Source: an uncultured Spirochaetaceae bacterium (GTDB lineage Bacteria > Spirochaetota > Spirochaetia > SZUA-6 > Bin103). Taken from it: DNA of 5,090 nucleotides. Below the pieces are notes generated by a model, which saw only the letters and a program-made list of their open reading frames with translations, was not told the DNA's origin and ran no database searches. The position numbers and the translations under genes are program-made. The stretch lies in assembly GCA_913043885.1 (NCBI GenBank), contig CAJWOB010000218.1, positions 1-5,090 on the forward strand. Reading direction: 5' to 3'. Each line of letters opens with the position of its first letter. Position 1 is the stretch's first letter. Of the stretch, positions 1-5,090 are shown one piece after another.

Positions 1-204
1 ACCCGCCTGCTCGCCACCGAGCTGACCATCCCGGTAGTGGCGTCGGGAGGAGCCGGCACGCCTGAGCACGTGCGGGAGGTGCTGCAGGAGGGAGGCGCGC
101 ACGCCGCTCTGGCGGCCTCCATGGTGCACTTCGGCGACTACTCGGTGGCGCAGATCAAGGAACATCTGGCCGCCGCCGGGATCAGCGTCCGTCTCGATTT
201 CTAG
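1..204 (+). CDS. hisF: Imidazole glycerol phosphate synthase cyclase subunit HisF, C-terminal end (partial)
   Basis: The window opens inside this gene; only the last 67 codons and the TAG stop are present, in frame 1. HisF is the cyclase half of the cytoplasmic HisF-HisH complex. It uses ammonia from the HisH glutaminase to convert PRFAR to imidazole glycerol phosphate and AICAR, so it links histidine and purine synthesis. The fragment covers the last two beta/alpha units of the TIM barrel. The phosphate-binding loop IPVVASGGAG (fragment residues 10-19) is followed by the second phosphate loop AALAASMVHFG (35-45), then the terminal helix and GISVRLDF. These match the HisF pattern (ASGGAG, then AALAAS.FHFG, then a G..VR end) rather than the paralogue HisA. 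The end looks intact. The rest of the gene and any other his genes lie outside the window to the left, so its operon cannot be judged. Confidence 0.95.
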   Translation, partial: TRLLATELTIPVVASGGAGTPEHVREVLQEGGAHAALAASMVHFGDYSVAQIKEHLAAAGISVRLDF

Positions 205-236
205 TCGGCAACTCTGCAGTCGGCCCGGCGTCCCGC

Positions 237-272
237 TTGGCACTTTCCATTTCCGCAGCGGGTGGCTACATT
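237..272 (+). promoter_or_regulatory. Possible sigma70-type promoter for the zinc-ribbon gene
   Basis: In the 103-base gap after hisF, TTTCCA (244-249) lies 17 bases before TACATT (267-272). Each matches four of six positions of the -35 and -10 consensus, at the optimal spacing. Transcription would start near 279, giving a leader of about 29 bases before the ATG at 308. A second -35-like hexamer, TTGGCA (237-242), is closer to consensus but 24 bases from the -10, which is too far. No clear terminator for hisF was seen in the gap, so read-through is also possible. This call rests on sequence likeness only. Confidence 0.35.
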
Positions 273-307
273 AGGGCGTCCGCCCGCCCGGTGCCGGACA
301 AGTCGCC

Positions 308-634
308 ATGCCCACATACGACTACGAGTGCGCCAAAGGCCATAATTTCGAGCAGCTGCAACCGATCACCGCCGATCCGCTGGAGGAGTGCCCTCAGTGC
401 GGGTCTTCGGTCCGCCGCCTCATCGGCGGTGGCACCGGCATCATCTTCAAGGGGTCTGGGTTCTACGTAACCGATTCCAAGGGGAAGAGCGGCGGGGCCG
501 CCAAGTCGAAGGCCGCCGACAAGGGCAAGACCGAGAAGGCAGCCAGCGATGGCGCCGCAAAGGGCGGCGGCGAGAGCACCAAGAGCTCTACCGACTCCCC
601 CGCCAAGAAGCCCGAAAAAGCCGTCGCCACCTAG
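308..634 (+). CDS. FmdB-family zinc-ribbon protein with long low-complexity tail
   Basis: A small cytoplasmic protein (108 aa) of the FmdB/CxxC_CXXC_SSSS family. These are putative regulatory proteins whose molecular role is generally unknown. Residues 1-56 carry the family signature: MPTYDYEC at the start, CPQC (28-31), RRLIG (36-40) and the end motif FKGSGFYVTD (47-56). The first half of the zinc knuckle is C8-A-K-G-H12 rather than the usual CxxCGH, so the second cysteine is absent and His12 may take its place. Residues 57-108 form a tail of Lys, Ser, Ala, Gly and Glu, probably disordered and positively charged; variable tails of this kind are common in the family. The ATG at 308 is chosen because MPTY is the invariant family start. 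No strong Shine-Dalgarno site precedes it; the best is GGACA at 296-300. The gene stands alone after hisF and converges on thiI 13 bases downstream. Confidence 0.9.
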   Translation: MPTYDYECAKGHNFEQLQPITADPLEECPQCGSSVRRLIGGGTGIIFKGSGFYVTDSKGKSGGAAKSKAADKGKTEKAASDGAAKGGGESTKSSTDSPAKKPEKAVAT

Positions 635-647
635 GGCCTGGCAACCG

Positions 648-1850
648 CTAGCCAGCCACGCTGGCCGCCGTCGCCACTGCGGCGGCGCTCTCTACCCACG
701 CCGGCGTCACCCGATGATGGTGCGCTTCGTCGGCGGCCTCGCCGATCAAGCTCGCCGCCTCGAGTCGCGCGAACGACTGCTCGAGGCGCTCGAAGCGAGG
801 GCGGATCACCGGGTGTCGTGGCGCAAACAAGGCGCAGCAGTCGGGGTAGGGGAGAATCGACGTCTCGAATGTCCCGATCGCTCGCGCTCGGCTGATGATC
901 TCTTCCTTCGATAGGCCGATGAGTGGACGCAGCACCGGCAGCGTGGAGTGGCTGCCGGTTACCCGCAGGCTCTCGAGTGTCTGGCTGGCCACCTGGCCGA
1001 GGCTCTCGCCGGTTACCAGGCAGCCGCAGTCGCGGCGCAGCGCCACCAACTGCGCCACCTCCATCATGCAGGCGCGCATCAGCAGCGTTACCTCGTCGGG
1101 GTGCGACCGCTGCTTGATGAGGAGCTGTAGCGGCGTGAATGGCACCACGTGGAGGTCCAGGCGCGGCATGTAGCGCGCCAGGTGTGCCGCCAGCTGGTGC
1201 ACCTTCTGCTCCGCCTCCTCGCCTGTGTAGGGATAGGAGTGGAAGTAAACTGCGTCTATGGCCAGGCCGCGCCCGGCCACCAGGTACCCCGCCACCGGGG
1301 AGTCGATGCCGCCGGATAGTAGCAGCATGCCGCGACCAGACACGCCCACCGGCAGCCCGGACGGCCCGCGCCGGGCGTCGGTGTAGGCATAGATGCGATC
1401 GCGGACCTCGACCGACAGGGTGGTGTCGGGTGCGCCGACATCGACCGTCAGCTTCGATTGGCCCGCCCGTACCAGTCGATCGCCGAGCTCGCACGCGATC
1501 TGGTAGGAGGTGAGCGCAAATGACTTGTCCTCCCGCCTTGCCTCCACCTTGAAGCTGCCGGGGGGCAGCTCCGCCACCATCTCGTCGGCGATCCGATCTA
1601 GGGCGGTGGTGCTCTTGTCGTAGGTGCGGACGCGCGCAAACGCCACCACGCCGAAGGTGTTGCCGATGATCCGCTCTGCGGCAGCGGCGTGCTGGTCGTC
1701 AGCCTCCACGTAGAGGCGGCCCCACGTGCGTCTGGCCCGGGCCGCACCGGCGGGGAGCCGCCGAACGATGTTGTCCATCAGGCGGTGCTCGAACTTGGCG
1801 CGGTTCCGCCCCTTGAGCGAGATCTCGCCGTACTTGATCAGGAACAACAT
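648..1850 (-). CDS. thiI: tRNA 4-thiouridine synthase ThiI (rhodanese-less form)
   Basis: ThiI adenylates uridine 8 of tRNA and replaces its oxygen with sulfur, giving 4-thiouridine, a near-UV sensor; in some bacteria it also feeds thiamine thiazole synthesis. The 400-aa protein begins MLFLIKYGEISLKGRNR, the usual N-terminus, followed by the ferredoxin-like and THUMP tRNA-binding region (to about residue 165). The PP-loop ATPase follows, with the signature LLSGGIDSPVA (177-187), FHSYPYTG (203-210), MRACMMEVA (258-266) and TGESLGQVASQT (280-291). Cys338-Cys339 in YPDCCALFAP match the region of the E. coli cysteine that receives the persulfide sulfur. The E. coli protein is about 482 aa with a C-terminal rhodanese domain. 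This one ends after an Ala-rich tail at the length of the B. subtilis form, so sulfur probably comes directly from the cysteine desulfurase encoded 8 bases upstream. The ATG is supported by family alignment; an AGG lies 11 bases upstream of it. Confidence 0.95.
   Translation of the reverse strand: MLFLIKYGEISLKGRNRAKFEHRLMDNIVRRLPAGAARARRTWGRLYVEADDQHAAAAERIIGNTFGVVAFARVRTYDKSTTALDRIADEMVAELPPGSFKVEARREDKSFALTSYQIACELGDRLVRAGQSKLTVDVGAPDTTLSVEVRDRIYAYTDARRGPSGLPVGVSGRGMLLLSGGIDSPVAGYLVAGRGLAIDAVYFHSYPYTGEEAEQKVHQLAAHLARYMPRLDLHVVPFTPLQLLIKQRSHPDEVTLLMRACMMEVAQLVALRRDCGCLVTGESLGQVASQTLESLRVTGSHSTLPVLRPLIGLSKEEIISRARAIGTFETSILPYPDCCALFAPRHPVIRPRFERLEQSFARLEAASLIGEAADEAHHHRVTPAWVESAAAVATAASVAG
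651..686. terminator. GC-rich inverted repeats between convergent genes, possible terminator
   Basis: Two perfect inverted repeats lie just inside the 3' end of thiI and 17 bases past the stop of the zinc-ribbon gene. GCCAGC (651-656) pairs with GCTGGC (660-665) across a 3-base loop, and GCCGCCG (664-670) pairs with CGGCGGC (680-686) across 9 bases. They share two bases, so only one can form fully at a time. Neither is followed by a T-run on either strand, so classical intrinsic termination is doubtful. The position between convergent genes suggests a termination or transcript-end role. GC-rich alanine codons of ThiI could also produce such repeats by chance. Confidence 0.25.
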
Positions 1851-1865
1851 GGCCGGCGTTACCTA
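1851..1865 (-). promoter_or_regulatory. thiI: Weak ribosome-binding site of thiI at the desulfurase stop codon
   Basis: Read on the - strand, TAGGTAA (1865-1859) combines a weak Shine-Dalgarno core, AGG (1864-1862), with the TAA stop of the upstream cysteine desulfurase (1861-1859). The thiI ATG begins 8 bases after that stop. The spacer from AGG to ATG is 11 bases, a little long. Stop and ribosome site overlapping in this way suggests translational coupling, so the two products would be made together. This is inference from spacing. Confidence 0.4.
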
Positions 1866-3055
1866 CGTCCGGCGGAAAGGCTCGGCGCCAGCTGCGCCTG
1901 GGCCGCATCCAGGGCGTGAAAGAAGGTGGTGATCTCCTCGGCGCGGGTAGTCGCACCAAACGACACCCGAAATGCGCCCTGAGCGACCTCCGCCGCCACG
2001 CTCATGGCGACCAGCACCGGGGACAGCTTGCTGCGTGCGGCGCCGCAGGCCGAACCGCGCGACAGGTACACCCCCGCATCACTCATAACCCGCACCAGGA
2101 CATCGGCGGGCAGTCCCGGGATCGACAGCATGACGATAAAGGGTGAGTAGTGGTACGGATGGTCCAGGCGTGTCTCCGGAACAACCCGTAGTCCGCGCTC
2201 GATGGCTCCGGCGATCAGCTGGTCGCTGAGCTCACGTACCGCCGCCCACTCGTCCGTCTGAGCCGCGCCGTTGGCGTCAGCGGCGATTGTCTCTGCCCGC
2301 GCCCCGAGCGCGACGATGCCATCGACGTTTTCGGTGCCTGGCCTCATTCCGGCTTCCTGCCCGCCGCCGGTGGCCAGCACCTCCATGCCGGGCTTCGCAA
2401 TCAGCGCGCCGACGCCGCGCGGGGCGCCGAGCTTGTGGCCGCTAATCGCCAGCGAATCGACATCGGCGAGCGGGCTGAGGGTCACCTTGCCGAGCTCCTG
2501 AACGGCGTCGGCGTGGAAGCGGATCGGGCGCCCGATGCGTGTGGCGTGGGCGCGCACGATGGCGCACGCCTCCGCAACCGGCTGCACAGCGCCGGTCTCG
2601 TTATTCACCGCCATCACCGCCGCCAGGCGCGTGTGCTCATCGAGGCACTCGGCGAAGTGGTCGAGGTCCAGCCGCCCGTCGGCGTCCACCGCGGCGACGG
2701 CAACCGGCAGGCCGATGCGCGCCAGCATGCGGCCAGGCTCCGCCACAGAGGGGTGCTCGACCGCACTGTGCACCAGACCACGGCGGAAGGATCCCGGGGC
2801 GTCCGTCCGCAGGCCGGTGAGCAGCGAGAGGGTGGCGATGTTGTTGGCTTCCGTGGCGCCTGAGGTGAAGGCGATCTGCTCAGCGGGGCGCCTGACCGCC
2901 GCCGCGACGCTGCGGCGCGCGGCCTCCATCTGCCGGGCCAGCTCCCGACCGGGGCGGTGGGTGGACGCGGGGTTGCCGGCGCCGGCTGCAAGTGGCGAGC
3001 CAGTCGCCAGTGGCGCTGAGGCCGCCCAGTCCAGGTACACGCCTGCCACGCGCAT
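1859..3055 (-). CDS. Cysteine desulfurase (NifS/IscS-type, PLP-dependent), probable sulfur donor to ThiI
   Basis: A 398-aa cytoplasmic class V aminotransferase-fold enzyme that turns L-cysteine into alanine and an enzyme-bound persulfide. Visible motifs in order: SGATEANN (65-72) for PLP phosphate; EHPSV with His101 near the cofactor ring; NNETGAVQP (151-159); HADAVQ with Asp183; SGHKLGAPRGVGAL with PLP lysine Lys208 (205-218); GGGQEAGMRPGTEN (230-243); and the catalytic cysteine Cys337 in SRGSACG on the mobile loop. All key residues are present. The N-terminus is short: only about 12 residues separate LDWAASAP from GNPAS, against roughly 20-25 in typical IscS. The start at 3055 (MRVAGVYLDWAAS) is chosen because the family begins just before YLD; the frame is open to 3220, but that extension is His/Arg-rich and runs over the SLBB gene. 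The 8-base gap to thiI argues for a dedicated NifZ-like partner. Which subtype name applies (NifS, IscS, NifZ) cannot be settled here. Confidence 0.93.
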   Translation of the reverse strand: MRVAGVYLDWAASAPLATGSPLAAGAGNPASTHRPGRELARQMEAARRSVAAAVRRPAEQIAFTSGATEANNIATLSLLTGLRTDAPGSFRRGLVHSAVEHPSVAEPGRMLARIGLPVAVAAVDADGRLDLDHFAECLDEHTRLAAVMAVNNETGAVQPVAEACAIVRAHATRIGRPIRFHADAVQELGKVTLSPLADVDSLAISGHKLGAPRGVGALIAKPGMEVLATGGGQEAGMRPGTENVDGIVALGARAETIAADANGAAQTDEWAAVRELSDQLIAGAIERGLRVVPETRLDHPYHYSPFIVMLSIPGLPADVLVRVMSDAGVYLSRGSACGAARSKLSPVLVAMSVAAEVAQGAFRVSFGATTRAEEITTFFHALDAAQAQLAPSLSAGRR

Positions 3056-3111
3056 AGGATACCGTCGCCAATTCCGCCCGCCTACGTGGTGCTGGGGTCC
3101 GAGCCGCCGCG

Positions 3112-4734
3112 CTAGGGCTGCGTTACGAAGTCGGCGATGGTGTCGTAGATGCTCACCACCGTGGTGATGAAGGCGGCGATGATGGTCAGATTGGCGAGTA
3201 CCTCCTTGGTCTCGCCCCACAGATTGCGGGCCACCACCACGCTCGCCCCAGGCTCGACCAACTCGTCGTCGGTCACCGGGCGCCGCTGATTGTCGGTACC
3301 GATGAGCGTAAACCTGTTCCCGGCATCCTCGGTAGGGCCACCGGCGGCGCGGATGTAGTCGGCTACGGTGAACGACGGCACGTAGGGCACCGCCAGCGGC
3401 GAGTTGACCTCTCCGCCCACGTAGACGAACAAGTTCTGCATCGGCACGTGCAGATCGTCGTCCGCCGCCAACGGGAGGTCCAGCGCCTCGGAACGGCCGG
3501 ACCAGAGCGTTAGCAGGTCGACTGGCACCCGGCTGCCGTCGGCCCGCACCACCGCCGCTCCGTCAGGCGCCGCCAGGGGAGTGGGGCCGCCCAGCGCATC
3601 GAGCACCGACAACACCGTCATGCCATCGCGGAACGGCACATGCAGCAGCAGCTCGTCGGTGGGAATGGCCAGCGTGTCGCTCCCCGACACCGGCCTGCCA
3701 AACAGCGCACCGCGAACGGTGACCATCGCCTCGGCCCGGGTAAGCGCCGGCACCTGCACCACGTCGCCGGGGTTGAGCTGAAAGGTGGCGTGATCGTCGG
3801 CCCCCGCCCGGATGGTCGAGATGGCCGAGCCGGAGTCGCGGACTACCCGCACCCGGCTGAGATCGGCACTCTGGGTGCTCCCCCCCGCGAATAGGATGGC
3901 GTCGCCCAGCGTCTCTCCTGCCAGCAGGTCAAAGGTGCCGGGGAAGTGCACCTCGCCGCGCACGCTCACTGGGTGCTCGACCCGGGGCACGCGGATCCGA
4001 TCTCCCGGTTCCACCGTGGGGTTGGCGTCGAGCTCGCCGAGGGTGGAGAAGCGGGTCAGGTCCAGAACCGCTGCATCGCCCTCTCGGATCAGCTCCACAC
4101 GGCGCATGCTGGCGCCGCGCTGCGGGCCGCCGGCGACGGTAATGATGTCCGACATTCTGGAGAGAGGGGTGGCGGTGTAGATGCCGGGGCTACGCACGCC
4201 GCCGAACACGAAGACGTCGAACAGCGCCGGCGCAGCGAGCTCGAAGCTGACGAACTCGGCGGGGACTCGCGCCTTGATGCCGCCGACGATGGTCTGCCGC
4301 ACCTGGCTGAACAGCATGTCGCGGACGTCTATCGTTCCGATGAAGGGGACCTCGAGGAGCAGGTCCTCCTGCAGCAGCAGTGGGAACTTCTGCAGGTCGC
4401 CGATGCGGACCTGAAGCTCGTACACGTCGCCTGGGGTAACCACGTATTGCGTAGCGCTCATGATGCGCCGCGCCAGCTGCCGGGAGTCTCCGGTAGTGGC
4501 GCCAACCGGGTCCTGCTGACGGAAGGCCTCCTGGGCAGCGTCGGCCGAGTCGGTGGGCCCTGTCTGCGTGGGCGTGTCCGTATCGCCGGAGGTCTGCTGC
4601 GCGAACGCGTGTGTGGGTAGCATCGCCAGCGCCACAGAGCCGACGCGGACAGCGAGCAGGATACCGGAGATAAACGTGGAGCGCCGCTTGCTGCCGCCCC
4701 GAGGGGGGGTGGTCGGCCCGCTCAGGTGGCGCAT
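3112..4734 (-). CDS. SLBB-domain polysaccharide export protein (Wza/OPX-like), secreted
   Basis: A 540-aa exported protein. A signal peptide is clear: basic KRR (16-18), a hydrophobic stretch (20-40) and a likely signal peptidase I site after AFA (43-45). No lipobox cysteine is present, unlike E. coli Wza, and the whole protein lacks cysteine. After a Thr/Asp/Gln-rich linker comes a polysaccharide export (PES) domain from about 97 (YVVTPGDVYELQV) to 172. Beta-grasp SLBB units follow: VFVFGGVRSPGIY (175-187) to 250, VSVRGEVHFPGTF (256-268) to 330, a longer divergent unit at 336-431, and LFVYVGGEVNSPLAVPY (435-451) to 503. The C-terminus has one hydrophobic helix (about 511-537), which could span the outer membrane as in Wza or anchor the protein. 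The likely role is a periplasmic or outer-membrane conduit for a surface polysaccharide. No glycosyltransferase, Wzc or Wzx neighbour lies in the window, so the substrate is unknown. It may head an operon with the desulfurase 56 bases downstream. The ATG has no good Shine-Dalgarno site. Confidence 0.85.
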   Translation of the reverse strand: MRHLSGPTTPPRGGSKRRSTFISGILLAVRVGSVALAMLPTHAFAQQTSGDTDTPTQTGPTDSADAAQEAFRQQDPVGATTGDSRQLARRIMSATQYVVTPGDVYELQVRIGDLQKFPLLLQEDLLLEVPFIGTIDVRDMLFSQVRQTIVGGIKARVPAEFVSFELAAPALFDVFVFGGVRSPGIYTATPLSRMSDIITVAGGPQRGASMRRVELIREGDAAVLDLTRFSTLGELDANPTVEPGDRIRVPRVEHPVSVRGEVHFPGTFDLLAGETLGDAILFAGGSTQSADLSRVRVVRDSGSAISTIRAGADDHATFQLNPGDVVQVPALTRAEAMVTVRGALFGRPVSGSDTLAIPTDELLLHVPFRDGMTVLSVLDALGGPTPLAAPDGAAVVRADGSRVPVDLLTLWSGRSEALDLPLAADDDLHVPMQNLFVYVGGEVNSPLAVPYVPSFTVADYIRAAGGPTEDAGNRFTLIGTDNQRRPVTDDELVEPGASVVVARNLWGETKEVLANLTIIAAFITTVVSIYDTIADFVTQP

Positions 4735-4744
4735 GGCCGCGCAG

Positions 4745-4771
4745 ACTATCGACGCCGCATGCGGCGGTCAA
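4745..4771 (-). promoter_or_regulatory. Possible promoter of the SLBB gene with a palindromic operator in its spacer
   Basis: Read on the - strand, TTGACC (4771-4766, five of six matches to the -35 consensus) precedes GATAGT (4750-4745, four of six to the -10) with a short 15-base spacer. The spacer is almost wholly filled by the perfect 14-base palindrome CGCCGCATGCGGCG (4753-4766). A transcript would start near 4738, only a few bases before the ATG at 4734, which would fit a nearly leaderless message and the lack of a ribosome-binding site. The palindrome could bind a dimeric regulator. The short spacer and the GC-rich background make this tentative. Confidence 0.3.
4753..4766. repeat. Perfect 14-base palindrome upstream of the SLBB gene
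   Basis: CGCCGCATGCGGCG is fully self-complementary and ends 18 bases before the SLBB start codon. It sits in a non-coding stretch, so amino-acid coding does not explain it. It could be an operator half-site pair or a hairpin in the leader; there is no direct evidence for either. Confidence 0.5.
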
Positions 4772-4772
4772 C

Positions 4773-4826
4773 GCGGTAGATGGCGGGCGCGAGGCCGGGA
4801 GAGAGCCACCCGAGGGTATCTACCGC
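4773..4826. repeat. 9-base inverted repeat flanking a 36-base spacer
   Basis: GCGGTAGAT (4773-4781) and ATCTACCGC (4818-4826) are perfect inverted copies separated by 36 bases. The right arm runs into the recombinase remnant and the left arm lies beside the possible -35 element of the SLBB gene. The role is unknown. It could be a regulator site, a long-loop hairpin, or chance. Confidence 0.4.
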
Positions 4827-4916
4827 AAGGGATTTGGGTTCTACACGCTGCGTCATTGCTTCCAGACCGTCGGGGACCAGACCGGGGATTACCTGTCGGT
4901 CCGCCACATCATGCAA
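4812..4916 (+). pseudogene. Remnant of a tyrosine recombinase (phage-type integrase) C-terminal catalytic region
   Basis: Reading from 4812, the frame gives EGIYRKGFGFYTLRHCFQ, then TVGDQTGDYLSVRHIM. This resembles the box II region of tyrosine recombinases, where GFYxLRHxFxT holds the catalytic Arg and the adjacent His (CGT CAT, 4851-4856), and where a D...V..IMGH segment with the next catalytic His follows. Here IM (4908-4913) is followed by QGT instead of GH. The downstream residues do not resemble the expected SM..Y nucleophile segment in any of the three frames I read. Upstream, the frame stays open but carries no recombinase-like sequence and soon runs over the SLBB gene start. Only about 35 codons of likeness remain, with no start, no tyrosine and no complete active site, so this is a decayed or truncated copy, presumably from a past integration. 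The family call rests on motif recall over a short stretch. Confidence 0.5.
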
Positions 4917-5090
4917 GGCACCTGCGCGCTGACTTGTTTGAACACGGAGCTGGCCACGCTAATCATGGCGCTCCCCCAACCAAAGATCGCGCCTCCCTTC
5001 TGCACCACCGATTTGCGTGTCAGACTCACAGCAGCGACTCGCAATGCTGAATGTATGCTGTGCTCCAGCGGCAGCAACACAACAACAGCA
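4917..5090. other. Stretch with no recognisable gene, to the window end
   Basis: After the recombinase remnant no convincing coding region is visible on either strand. The + frame of the remnant stays open to the window end but reads as unstructured sequence without family likeness. A 63-codon open frame on the - strand (5080-4889) has no recognisable motif. Base composition is less GC-rich than in the genes to the left and ends in a CA-rich run (CAACACAACAACAGCA, 5075-5090). This suits intergenic or decayed mobile DNA. A gene may begin beyond the window. Confidence 0.5.

Noticed and set aside
449..466. Near-identical 18-base string shared by the zinc-ribbon gene and the recombinase remnant (4827-4844), 16 of 18 bases the same
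   Set aside because: Both encode a KGxGFY peptide that is a known feature of each family separately; the flanks share nothing, so it is probably coincidence rather than a duplicated site.
631..1494. A 287-codon open frame on the - strand within thiI
   Set aside because: It is an Arg/Gly/Pro-rich shadow frame over a clearly identified ThiI coding sequence, a common effect of high GC content.
3056..3220. A 55-codon N-terminal extension of the cysteine desulfurase frame, up to an ATG at 3220
   Set aside because: It is His/Arg-rich, has no family likeness, and overlaps the C-terminal coding region of the SLBB gene; the family start motif fits the ATG at 3055.
4553..5050. A 165-codon open frame on the + strand
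   Set aside because: Its first part is antisense to the SLBB gene and its composition is Arg/Gly/Ala-rich as expected for a shadow frame; the recombinase likeness lies in a different frame.
4889..5080. A 63-codon open frame on the - strand (MLLPLEHSIHSALR...)
   Set aside because: No recognisable motif or domain, no clear ribosome site, and it overlaps the recombinase remnant on the other strand; it may be chance in a less GC-rich stretch.
5068..5090. CA-rich run at the window end that could suggest a microsatellite
   Set aside because: It is too short and irregular to call a tandem repeat and is cut by the window edge.

Overview
The window is GC-rich, densely coding bacterial chromosome. 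It holds the 3' end of one gene, four complete or probably complete genes, and a decayed mobile-element fragment at the right end. The phylum cannot be fixed from the sequence alone. A cleavable signal peptide on a polysaccharide-export (SLBB) protein points to a diderm (Gram-negative-type) cell. The cysteine desulfurase (opening with LDWAASAP, internal HADAVQ, GGGQEAGMRPGTEN) resembles, from memory, forms found in spirochaetes. The recombinase remnant recalls planctomycete-type integrases. A high-GC marine or uncultured spirochaete-like lineage is a weak guess only.

Left part, + strand (1-634): the last 67 codons of hisF (histidine and purine biosynthesis link), a 103-base gap with a possible sigma70-type promoter, then a small FmdB-family zinc-ribbon protein with a long Lys/Ser/Ala/Gly-rich tail. 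The gene converges on thiI with only 13 bases between the stop codons. GC-rich inverted repeats lie in the 3' end of thiI.

Central part, - strand (4734 down to 648), read in the order SLBB export protein, cysteine desulfurase, thiI. Gaps are 56 and 8 bases, so the three may be one operon. The cysteine desulfurase and ThiI form a clear functional pair. The desulfurase takes sulfur from cysteine as a persulfide, and the rhodanese-less ThiI uses it to make 4-thiouridine in tRNA. This arrangement parallels the nifZ-thiI pair of Bacillus subtilis. The SLBB protein has no evident link to sulfur transfer and may simply share transcription.

Right part (4735-5090): a non-coding or degenerate stretch. 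It holds a possible promoter for the SLBB gene with a perfect 14-base palindrome between its -35-like and -10-like elements. It also holds a 9-base inverted repeat and a short + strand remnant of a tyrosine recombinase C-terminus (GFYTLRHCFQT...IM). Nothing recognisable follows to the window end. No RNA genes, CRISPR arrays or intact insertion sequences were seen. I found no convincing new system; the most notable points are the recombinase relic, the unusual zinc ribbon and the operon structure.
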